Source: Streptomyces sp. GKU 895 (GTDB taxonomy: Bacteria; Actinomycetota; Actinomycetes; Streptomycetales; Streptomycetaceae). From it: a DNA stretch of 38,067 nucleotides. The notes under the pieces are model-generated. The model was not told the origin of the DNA, searched no databases, and saw only the letters and a program-made list of their open reading frames with translations. How positions within the stretch are numbered: position 1 is the first letter of the stretch; every line of letters begins with the position of its first letter. A program made the translations under genes and the position numbers. Below are positions 31,685 to 38,067 of this stretch, piece by piece. The stretch is taken from the NCBI GenBank assembly GCA_002027195.1, contig MWJO01000084.1, positions 1 through 38,067 on the forward strand, written 5' to 3'.

Positions 31685-33366
31685 CATGCCAGCAGGTCGA
31701 TCGCGTCGATCGCGGTGCCGGCGCTCAGAAAGGCCGTCGTCCCCGAACCGCTCACCACGTTGATCTTCAGGATGTTGTACTGACCGGCGTCCGTGCGCCA
31801 GGCGCTCGCCGGGACGCTGTAGGTGAACGTGTGGTTGTTGCCCCGGTAGGAGCCGTTGGTCAGGGACCGGGTGCTCGGCTGGGTGGGCGGGGAGGGGATC
31901 GCCGACGTCCAGGTGTCGTTGACGACGACCTGCGGCCGTCCGTTGGCGTAGGCCGTCGTCACGCCGATGCGCAGGGTGTGCGCGGCGGCGGCCTGGGCCG
32001 CGGTCAGCCTGAAGTACACCAGCAGACCGCTGTTGACGTCCTTCCAGAGGTAGCAGGGGAAGGCCGAGGTCTCGGTGCCGCTGCCGATGACCACGTTGCC
32101 GGTCCAGGCCGCGGCCCGGACGTCGGAGGGGTGGGCGTACGTCATCAGGTCGGCGTTCTTGAAGCCGCTCGGGGTGCCGTTCCAGTCGTTGATGCGCCAG
32201 ATCGCGCTCGCGTTGCTCGGGTCGTTCGAGGACGGGATCGCGATCGTGTTGAGGGTGGTCGTGCCGCCCGCCGTCACGGTCACCGACGTGGTGTGGACGG
32301 CGAGTTCGCCTTTGTAGACGGTCAGTGTGTACGTCCCCGGCAGCACCCCGCCGATCGAGAAGTAGCCGTCGGACGAGCGCGCCGAACCCCAGTACTGGGC
32401 GGACGAGTTGGCGAGCCCGACCGTGTACGGGTACGCCGTGTTGCGGCCGGTGATCCCGACGCCCGCGACCCGGCCGCGGCCGCTCGCCGCCACGTACCCG
32501 GAGATGCCGAGCGAGTCGGCCCAGGAGGTGGTCAAGTTGCCCGGATAGAGCGAGGAGGAGGGGGCGCCGCCGTCCGTGAGGGCGATGACGTACGGGCCCT
32601 GGAGGCCGAAGCGCTCGTCCTCGGTCTGGTTCTGCGCGTAGTGCAGGATCTCGTACAGCCCGCCGCCGTCCGCGCTCTGGTGGCGCAGCAGGGAGCGGTA
32701 GAAGGGGCCGCCGGAGGCCTTCTCGTGGTTGGAGCGGACGATCCACAGGCCGACGCCGTTCGCGCTCCAGCCGATGTAGTCGTAGTCGATGACCCGCAGC
32801 TTGGAGTAGTGCTTGGAGCGGGTCTGGCCGTCGGACTTCGCGAAGACGTCCGAGGCCTCGATGGTGGTGGGCGCGTAAGTGTAGGAATCGGGCTCGTCGT
32901 TGAGGAACAGGCCCGCCTTGACGCGCAGGATGAAGCGGGTCGAGGCGACCGAGGTGTCGGCGCGGTTGGTCCACAGGTAGACGTTGTTCTCGCCGCTGCG
33001 GGCCGCGTAGTAGTGCCGCAGCGTGCCGTACGCGACCGAGATCAGGATCGTCGAGCCGGACTGACCGATCGTCACCGTCGAGGTGCCGAGGCCGGATTCG
33101 ATGTGCGAGTTCTTGCCGCCGTAGCCCTGGTACTCGGTGCCCTTGTAGACCAGCGAGGTCAGGTCGCCGTTGGTCTTGCTGACCTTGAAGACGAGGTTGG
33201 CGCCGGTGTCGACGACGTAGTTCGAGCCGTCGTCGCGCCAGCCGAAGGACGCGGCGGACGCCGGCCGGGCGAGCGGCCCGGCGAGTGCGGCGGTACCGGC
33301 CGCGGCGGCGCTGCCGATGACGAAGGCGCGGCGGCCGACCGCTCTGCGGGATGCGGCTCCGGACAT
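31684..33366 (-). CDS. Secreted rhamnogalacturonan lyase (PL4)
   Basis: The lyase cleaves the rhamnose-galacturonate backbone of pectic rhamnogalacturonan I by beta-elimination. The 560-residue protein starts at ATG 33366 with AAGGAGG eight bases upstream. It has a Tat signal (RRAFVIGSAAAAGTAALAGP, cleavage near PASA). Domain order is an N-terminal catalytic beta-sandwich (FGWRDDGSNYVVDTGANLVF to about residue 290), a small fibronectin-like domain (about 295-370) and a C-terminal carbohydrate-binding jelly roll (about 380-560). RSKHYSKLRVIDYDYIGWS and RSNHEKASGGPFYRSLL carry the Lys and His expected as catalytic residues by analogy with the Aspergillus enzyme. It is divergent from the acetylesterase gene, whose enzyme prepares the same substrate. 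Confidence 0.92.
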   Translation of the reverse strand: MSGAASRRAVGRRAFVIGSAAAAGTAALAGPLARPASAASFGWRDDGSNYVVDTGANLVFKVSKTNGDLTSLVYKGTEYQGYGGKNSHIESGLGTSTVTIGQSGSTILISVAYGTLRHYYAARSGENNVYLWTNRADTSVASTRFILRVKAGLFLNDEPDSYTYAPTTIEASDVFAKSDGQTRSKHYSKLRVIDYDYIGWSANGVGLWIVRSNHEKASGGPFYRSLLRHQSADGGGLYEILHYAQNQTEDERFGLQGPYVIALTDGGAPSSSLYPGNLTTSWADSLGISGYVAASGRGRVAGVGITGRNTAYPYTVGLANSSAQYWGSARSSDGYFSIGGVLPGTYTLTVYKGELAVHTTSVTVTAGGTTTLNTIAIPSSNDPSNASAIWRINDWNGTPSGFKNADLMTYAHPSDVRAAAWTGNVVIGSGTETSAFPCYLWKDVNSGLLVYFRLTAAQAAAAHTLRIGVTTAYANGRPQVVVNDTWTSAIPSPPTQPSTRSLTNGSYRGNNHTFTYSVPASAWRTDAGQYNILKINVVSGSGTTAFLSAGTAIDAIDLLA

Positions 33367-33431
33367 GGGGGTGCCTCCTTCGAGACGTGTGGGGGAGGTG
33401 CGGGTGTCAGTGAGGGTGACAGTTGAATCGA

Positions 33432-33451
33432 TTTCGCGAAAGGGCTTTCGC
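33432..33451. promoter_or_regulatory. Overlapping palindromes in the lyase/acetylesterase divergent promoter, site D1
   Basis: TTTCGCGAAA (33432-33441) and GCGAAAG-GG-CTTTCGC (33436-33451) are both perfect inverted repeats and overlap by six bases. They lie 66-85 bases upstream of the lyase start. They look like a strong operator, possibly of LacI type with an AAG..CTT arrangement. Confidence 0.6.
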
Positions 33452-33493
33452 TTGCGGGGGGTTGGCAATCTTGTGAAATCGGTCCGGGGTCTA

Positions 33494-33505
33494 GAAAGCG
33501 CTTGC
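33494..33505. promoter_or_regulatory. LacI-type operator, site D2
   Basis: GAAAGCGCTTGC contains the core AAGCGCTT (33496-33503), shared with site A and nearly with site C. It lies about 54 bases upstream of the acetylesterase start, where it could cover the promoter. Confidence 0.65.
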
Positions 33506-33558
33506 CGATGCGGGTACGGTCCAGCCGCCAGGTCTGCCATGTGTCGGAGGAGCAGCGA

Positions 33559-34590
33559 ATGAGACGTTTCAACCTCGCCGTGCTGGCGGCGCTCACCCTG
33601 GGCGCCGGACTCACCGCCGTACCGGCGCACGCCGGGGAGCGGCACGCCCCCCTGGGTATCGCCAACTGCACCGCCGACGCCTGCCACTTCGACGTCCCGG
33701 CGGGCACGTACGACGTCAAGGTCCTTCTCGGCGGCGACGCCGACTCCAGCACCGCGATCAGCGGCGAGACCCGGCGCTCCCTGCTGCCGGCGACGGACGC
33801 GCCCGCCGGTGACCGGATCGCCCGCAGCTTCACCGTGAACGTCCGCACTCCCGAGGGCGAGCCCACCGGCGCCGAGGGCACCCCCGGCCTCGACCTCGTC
33901 ATCGGCGGCACGGCCCCCGCCCTCGCCGACATCAGGGTCACCCCGGCCCGTCATGCCCGCCAGATCCTCCTCGTCGGCGACTCCACCGTCTGCGACCAGC
34001 CCGGCGACCCCTACTCCGGCTGGGGCCAGCAACTGCCCCAGTACCTGCGCAAGGGCCTCTCCGTCGCCAACTACGCCGACTCCGGCGAGAGCACGGTCAG
34101 CTACCTCGCGAGCGACCGGCTCTGGGGCACCGTCCGGCCCCTGATCCGCCCCGGCGATCTCGTCCTCGTCCAGCTCGCCCACAACGACAAGACGACCGAC
34201 GGGGCGACCTACCGGGCGAACCTGGAGACTCTGGTCGCCGGGATCCGTGAAAAGGGCGGGGAGCCTGTCCTCGTGACGCCGATCGTGCGACGCTGGTTCA
34301 ACTCGGACGGCACCCTGAACAACAACACCGCACTCCTGGTCAACGGCCTCGGCGTCGACCACCCCGCCGTCATCCGCTCGGTCGCGGCAGACAACGACGT
34401 CCCGCTGATCGACCTGACCGCGAAGACGAAGTCGCTCGTGGAGTCCCTCGGGACGGAGGGCTCCAAGGGGCTGTACCTGTACAACGAGAAGCGCGACAAC
34501 ACGCACACGTCGGTGCGTGGGGCCACCGTGTACGCCGGACTCGTCCGCGATGAACTTGCCGCTCAGCACCTGATCCCCGCGGGTGGGTGA
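33559..34590 (+). CDS. rhgT: Secreted rhamnogalacturonan acetylesterase (SGNH/CE12 type)
   Basis: The enzyme removes acetyl groups from rhamnogalacturonan so that the lyase can act. The 343-residue protein starts at ATG 33559 after GGAGGAG. It has a Sec signal (MRRFNLAVLAALTLGAGLTA, cleavage near PAHA), then an N-terminal beta-sandwich of about 110 residues (CHFDVPAGTYDVKVLLGGDA). The SGNH hydrolase domain follows: LLVGDSTVCDQ (nucleophile Ser), GWGQQLPQYL, VQLAHNDKT (Asn) and RDNTHTSVRGA with the catalytic Asp-x-x-His pair. The galactanase, lyase and esterase genes are all plant-wall directed. A clean GC-rich hairpin follows the stop. Confidence 0.92.
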   Translation: MRRFNLAVLAALTLGAGLTAVPAHAGERHAPLGIANCTADACHFDVPAGTYDVKVLLGGDADSSTAISGETRRSLLPATDAPAGDRIARSFTVNVRTPEGEPTGAEGTPGLDLVIGGTAPALADIRVTPARHARQILLVGDSTVCDQPGDPYSGWGQQLPQYLRKGLSVANYADSGESTVSYLASDRLWGTVRPLIRPGDLVLVQLAHNDKTTDGATYRANLETLVAGIREKGGEPVLVTPIVRRWFNSDGTLNNNTALLVNGLGVDHPAVIRSVAADNDVPLIDLTAKTKSLVESLGTEGSKGLYLYNEKRDNTHTSVRGATVYAGLVRDELAAQHLIPAGG

Positions 34591-34607
34591 GGGCGGCGGA
34601 ATGAGCC

Positions 34608-34643
34608 CCTGGGGCGCCTCGACCGGAACCGGGGCGCCCCAGG
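34608..34643 (+). terminator. Strong hairpin terminator after the acetylesterase gene
   Basis: CCTGGGGCGCC and GGCGCCCCAGG form a perfect 11-bp stem around a 14-base loop, starting 18 bases after the stop codon. There is no U-run, as is common in Streptomyces. It separates the esterase from the DUF2264 gene 140 bases downstream. Confidence 0.75.
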
Positions 34644-34674
34644 CCTGTCGGCCTGAGAAAGGCCGCGCTGTCGT

Positions 34675-34720
34675 CTGCGGGGCGGTGGGGGCTGGTCGCG
34701 CCCGCGCGGCGGAGCCGCAT
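34675..34720. repeat. Degenerate relative of the dispersed repeat (copy 4)
   Basis: TGCGGGGCGGTGGGGGCTGG plus TCGCGC matches the arm of copies 1 and 2 in the opposite orientation. The core is replaced by CCGCGCGGCGGAGCCGCATA. It lies between the acetylesterase terminator and the DUF2264 gene. Confidence 0.5.
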
Positions 34721-34783
34721 ATGGATACAGTCCCGCACCCCCAACAAGGGGACGTCACACCTCGGTCAGTGGAAAGAGAGCCG

Positions 34784-36478
34784 ATGCACCTCCCATCCGA
34801 AGACCTCACGCTGAGCCCGTACACCGGCTACACCCGTGTCCACTGGGAAGCCGTCGCCGACTCGCTGCTCGCCGCGACCGAGCCCTACGCCATCGAAGGC
34901 GGCGCCCTCTACCAGTTTCCCGGGACGCATACCAGCTGGTCCGGGCAGCTCTCCGACGGGCTGGAGGGGTACGCCCGGACGTTGCTGCTGGCGGCCTTCC
35001 GGCGGGACGAGACCGCGCTGGAGCGGTACGCGGACGGTCTCGCCGCCGGTGTCCGCGGTGTGTGGCCGCGTGTCGAGGACCGTAGCCAGCCGCTCGTCGA
35101 GGCCGCATCGATCGCCCTCGCGCTGCGGCTGACCCGGCCCCTGTTGTGGGACCGGCTGGACGACGGGGTGCGACAGCGGGCGGCATCCTGGCTCGGTGAT
35201 GCGCTCGGCGCCGAGGCCTGGCCCTGCAACTGGGAGTTGTTCCCCGTCACCGTCGGCGGGTTCCTGAAGGAGATCGGGTACGAGACCGAGGCGGCCGGCA
35301 AGGCGATCGACCGAGGGCTGGAGCGGATCGAGGAGTGGTACGTCGGCGGCGGCTGGTACACCGACGGCGACGGCCGCAAGTTCGACTACTACAACGGCTG
35401 GGCGATGCACCTCTACCCGGTGCTGCACGCCTGGCTGGCCGACGACCGCCGGCTGCTGAGTCTGTACGGCGACCGTCTCGAAGCCCATCTCGCCGACTAC
35501 GCCCATCTGTTCGGCGGTGACGGTGCTCCGATGCACCAGGGGCGTTCCCTCACCTACCGTTTCGCGACCACCGCCCCGCTGTGGCTCGGCGCCCTGACCG
35601 GTCGTACGCCGCTGACGCCGGGGGAGACGCGGCGGCTGGCGTCCGGGGCGCTCAAGTACTTCCTGGACCGGGGCGCGGTGAACGCCGACGGGCTGTTGAC
35701 GCTGGGCTGGCACGGTCCTGACGAGGCCGTCCTGCAGGGGTACTCCGGTCCCGCCTCCCCGTACTGGGCCGGCAAGGCCTTCCTCGGGCTGCTCCTGCCG
35801 CCCGAGCACGAGGTGTGGACGGCCGTCGAGGAACCCGGACCTGCTGAGCGTTCGGACGTTCTGCGGGCGATCAGTGCCCCCAACTGGCTTGTCCAGACGA
35901 CGCGTTCCGATGGGGTGGTCCGTCTCCACAACCACGGCAGCGAAGACGTCCGCTACGACCCCTACTACACGCGCCTCGCCTATTCGACGGTGACGACGCC
36001 TTCACCGTCGTACGACAACAGCGTGATCGTCGGCGGTGATCCGAGCCGTACGGACATCGAGCCGCTGGGCGTCGGTGACGGCTGGGCGGCCTCGCGGCAC
36101 GCGGCCGGTGCGGGAGCGCGGGTGACCAGTCTGGTGCTGGCGCACGGAGCCGTGGAGGTGCGGGCACATCTGGTGGCGGGGGCGGAGCCGGGGACGCCGG
36201 TACGGGTCACGGGGTGGGCCGATGGCGGGGAGGGGACGCGGGCGGAGATTCTGCCGGTTGTCGGGCTGGGGCCCGAGCTGTCCGGCGCGACCGGGGACGG
36301 GGACAGCCTGTTCGTCGCCGTGGTCCGGCTGAGTGCCGGGGTGGCGGCCGTGCCGTTGGAGGACGCGGTGTGTGTGCGGCGCGACAACTCGGGGGTGCTG
36401 CACGTGCGGTGGGGCGATGAGGGCGCGGTCGAGGCCCGGGTGGACAGGGCCGGTGTGGAGGTCACCGCCGCGCCATGA
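34784..36478 (+). CDS. DUF2264 protein, likely cytoplasmic glycoside hydrolase (GH154-like)
   Basis: This 564-residue protein starts at ATG 34784 with an AGAGAG site. It has no signal peptide, so it should work inside the cell. The N-terminal two-thirds has the alpha/alpha-barrel pattern of DUF2264 (YQFPGTHTSWSGQLSDGLEG, NWELFPVTVGGFLKEIGYE, WYTDGDGRKFDYYNGWAMHL, YPVLHAWLADDR), followed by a beta-rich C-terminal domain. From memory, DUF2264 members are now placed in CAZy family GH154, with beta-glucuronidase activity reported for a Bacteroides arabinogalactan enzyme. That would fit glucuronate- or unsaturated-uronate-capped oligosaccharides left by the lyase. The catalytic acids were not assigned. 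It overlaps the next gene by 4 bases (ATGA). Confidence 0.83.
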   Translation: MHLPSEDLTLSPYTGYTRVHWEAVADSLLAATEPYAIEGGALYQFPGTHTSWSGQLSDGLEGYARTLLLAAFRRDETALERYADGLAAGVRGVWPRVEDRSQPLVEAASIALALRLTRPLLWDRLDDGVRQRAASWLGDALGAEAWPCNWELFPVTVGGFLKEIGYETEAAGKAIDRGLERIEEWYVGGGWYTDGDGRKFDYYNGWAMHLYPVLHAWLADDRRLLSLYGDRLEAHLADYAHLFGGDGAPMHQGRSLTYRFATTAPLWLGALTGRTPLTPGETRRLASGALKYFLDRGAVNADGLLTLGWHGPDEAVLQGYSGPASPYWAGKAFLGLLLPPEHEVWTAVEEPGPAERSDVLRAISAPNWLVQTTRSDGVVRLHNHGSEDVRYDPYYTRLAYSTVTTPSPSYDNSVIVGGDPSRTDIEPLGVGDGWAASRHAAGAGARVTSLVLAHGAVEVRAHLVAGAEPGTPVRVTGWADGGEGTRAEILPVVGLGPELSGATGDGDSLFVAVVRLSAGVAAVPLEDAVCVRRDNSGVLHVRWGDEGAVEARVDRAGVEVTAAP

Positions 36479-38067
36479 GCCGGCTGGGGCAGTATGGGGA
36501 TCATGGGCGGGGAGACGAACTCGTGGAACTGCTGGGGCGGGCCGGGCTCGATGTCGTGGCGGAGCGGCAGGTCGAGGAGGTGTTGCCGACTCCGCTCGCC
36601 TGGCGGTATGTGCTCGGGGACGCCGTGTCGGTCTCCTCGGAGCGGGCCGGCCTTGTCGGTGAACTCAACGCCGAGTGGCATCGGTTGGCGTCCGAGACCG
36701 GGGTCTTCGGCGCGGATGGCGTGTTCCTCGTCGACGTTCCCGGACGTCGGACCGGCGGGTGGGTGAGGGTGCGGCTGCGCGCTGAGTGGGATCTCGCCGG
36801 TGTGCTCGGGGAGCCGCCCGGGTTCGTCACCATGGCGCTGGACGGAGACGCCTTGGTGGGGGTCGGCAGGCGGGAGGACGCGGTGCGGCTCGTCGCCGTC
36901 GACGCGGTTCGGGCGCGGCGCGAGGAGGCTGCCCGGGTTGCAGGGCGGGAGAGCCCGAAGGAGCGGGAGGCTGCCTGGGAGGCGCTGTTCCAGGGGCCCA
37001 AGTGCCCGCAGGACGTGCTGGATTCCTGGGCGAGCGGGCTCTCGCTGAACCCGGCCCTGCCGGCGGAGCTGCGGCCGCTGCTGCCGGTGCTGTCCTCCTA
37101 CAGCCTGTACGGCGCCCTGCCGGCCGAGGTCGTGGACGGGCTGCTCGCCGATCCCGACTGGGAGGTCCGGTTCAGGACCGCCAGCACCCAGCCGGGCATC
37201 ACCCCCGAGCAGTGGGGCCGAGTGATCCTCGCCGAGCGGGACGAGCGGCAGCGGTGGCTTCTCGCCATGACGGCGGGGGAGTTCCAGGCCCGGGTCGCCG
37301 AGGACGCCTGCCGTGCCCTCGCCGCCGACCCGTCCGCGCGGGTGCGGTCCGAAGCCGCGCGCCTCGAAGGACTGCCCGCCTCCGTGGCGGTCGTACTGGC
37401 TGCCGACCCGGCCGACGGGGTGCGTGCCGTGGCCTGCCGGACCGCCTGGCCCCATCTCGACGCGGCGGGCCGCGAGACGCTGCTCGCCGACCCGCACGCC
37501 GTCGTGCGGGCCAGGGCGCGGATGCTGCACCACCGGGACCACCCGATGCCGCGGTCGGTGTTCGATGCCGAGGAGGTGGACGCCGGGGCTCTGGAGAGCT
37601 GCCTCCTGGAACGTGACCTCGCCGAGCACCTGGTCCGCCACGGGGACCGTGCGCAACGCCGGTCCCTCGCCGCCAACCCGCGTCTGGACCCGGACCTGGT
37701 CGCCCTCCTCGCCGAGGACCCGGACGACGGAGTCCGCTTCCAGGTGTCCACCCGGCCCGAGCTCACGGAGGAGCAGCGGGCCGCCATCCCGGTCGAACTC
37801 GACCCGGGTGTCCGTTACTTCGAGCTGGACTGGGTCAAGGACCTGCACGAGGACGAGGACGCCATGCGCCGCCTGGCCGCCTCCGCCCACTTCCTCGTGC
37901 GCAGAGGCGTGGCCAGGGCCCGGCGGCTGCCCCCGGACGTCGTCGAACGCCTCGCCCGCGACGAGGACCGGATCGTCCAGCTCTTCCTCGCCGAGTCCTG
38001 CGACGACGCGCCCGCCGACATGCTGCTGCGGGTGTGGCAGTGGTGGGACGCAGTCGCAGCACCCGGA
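36475..38067 (+). CDS. HEAT/LRV-like repeat protein of unknown function, cut by the window edge
   Basis: An open frame from ATG 36475 (overlapping the DUF2264 stop as ATGA) continues without stop for 531 codons to the right edge. After an N-terminal section of about 170 residues (LLGRAGLDVVAERQVEEVLP, GFVTMALDGDALVGVGRRED) it consists of short alpha-helical repeats with an LAxDPxxxVRxxAA theme: LAADPSARVRSEAARL, LAADPADGVRAVACRT, LADPHAVVRARARM and LLAEDPDDGVRFQVST. This is the leucine-rich-repeat-variant/HEAT kind of scaffold that binds other proteins. There is no signal peptide and no catalytic motif. Its pairing with the hydrolase gene may be accidental or a real operon. The C-terminus lies outside the window. 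Confidence 0.75.
   Translation, partial: MSRLGQYGDHGRGDELVELLGRAGLDVVAERQVEEVLPTPLAWRYVLGDAVSVSSERAGLVGELNAEWHRLASETGVFGADGVFLVDVPGRRTGGWVRVRLRAEWDLAGVLGEPPGFVTMALDGDALVGVGRREDAVRLVAVDAVRARREEAARVAGRESPKEREAAWEALFQGPKCPQDVLDSWASGLSLNPALPAELRPLLPVLSSYSLYGALPAEVVDGLLADPDWEVRFRTASTQPGITPEQWGRVILAERDERQRWLLAMTAGEFQARVAEDACRALAADPSARVRSEAARLEGLPASVAVVLAADPADGVRAVACRTAWPHLDAAGRETLLADPHAVVRARARMLHHRDHPMPRSVFDAEEVDAGALESCLLERDLAEHLVRHGDRAQRRSLAANPRLDPDLVALLAEDPDDGVRFQVSTRPELTEEQRAAIPVELDPGVRYFELDWVKDLHEDEDAMRRLAASAHFLVRRGVARARRLPPDVVERLARDEDRIVQLFLAESCDDAPADMLLRVWQWWDAVAAPG

Noticed and set aside
31831..33426. A 531-codon plus-strand frame
   Set aside because: It is antisense to the PL4 lyase and shows no domain.
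1..38067. Biosynthetic gene cluster, prophage or integrative element
   Set aside because: No PKS, NRPS, integrase, transposase, tRNA-flanked repeats or base-composition shift was seen. All genes share the same codon style.

Overview
The window is a typical Streptomyces chromosomal segment. It is very GC-rich, with strong G/C at third codon positions, many GTG/TTG starts, GGAGG-type ribosome sites, and protein families whose order is familiar from Streptomyces. No rRNA, tRNA, CRISPR array, insertion sequence or phage gene was seen.

Region 1 (about 1-10.5 kb) is sulfur assimilation. After an ArsR-like regulator at the left edge, one leftward transcription unit starts at about 10.47 kb with a cysteine-type leader peptide. 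It continues through ferredoxin-type sulfite reductase, a 59-residue zinc-ribbon protein, CysH, CysC, CysD and CysN, then an SsuABC/taurine-type ABC importer, and ends with a sirohydrochlorin chelatase. Most junctions overlap by 4-14 bases. Together these genes import organosulfur compounds, activate sulfate, reduce it to sulfide and supply the siroheme the reductase needs. Two inverted repeats and the leader peptide lie upstream and are the likely regulatory region.

Region 2 (10.6-22.9 kb) is a mixed housekeeping/regulatory stretch: a GNAT acetyltransferase, a secreted protein of unknown function, a GAF-domain regulator, an AidB-like acyl-CoA dehydrogenase, a YihY-type membrane protein, a NmrA-like NAD(P)-binding protein divergent from an AraC regulator, a second AraC-type protein, two VOC-fold proteins, and a receptor-type Ser/Thr kinase.

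Region 3 (22.9-36.5 kb) is a plant cell-wall polysaccharide locus: a LacI regulator, a carboxylesterase, a homocysteine methyltransferase (probably unrelated), a large wall/surface protein with autotransporter-type beta-strand repeats, two secreted GH43 enzymes (exo-arabinofuranosidase-like and exo-beta-1,3-galactanase-like with a ricin-type lectin module), a PL4 rhamnogalacturonan lyase, a rhamnogalacturonan acetylesterase and a cytoplasmic DUF2264 hydrolase. The set fits attack on pectin rhamnogalacturonan and its arabinogalactan side chains. LacI-type operators with an AAGCGCT core recur in its three divergent promoter regions. A repeat-rich HEAT/LRV-like protein runs off the right edge.

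A caution for any reader: at least nine reading frames are broken, at about twelve sites. Nearly all breaks look like loss of one base (occasionally two) in short G or C runs, and each is repaired by restoring the missing base. This looks like residual consensus error rather than gene decay. I give the repaired spans as coding regions and mark each break. A 19-base repeat core found at three gene 3' ends, always in the sense of the gene just upstream, is the most regular non-coding structure.
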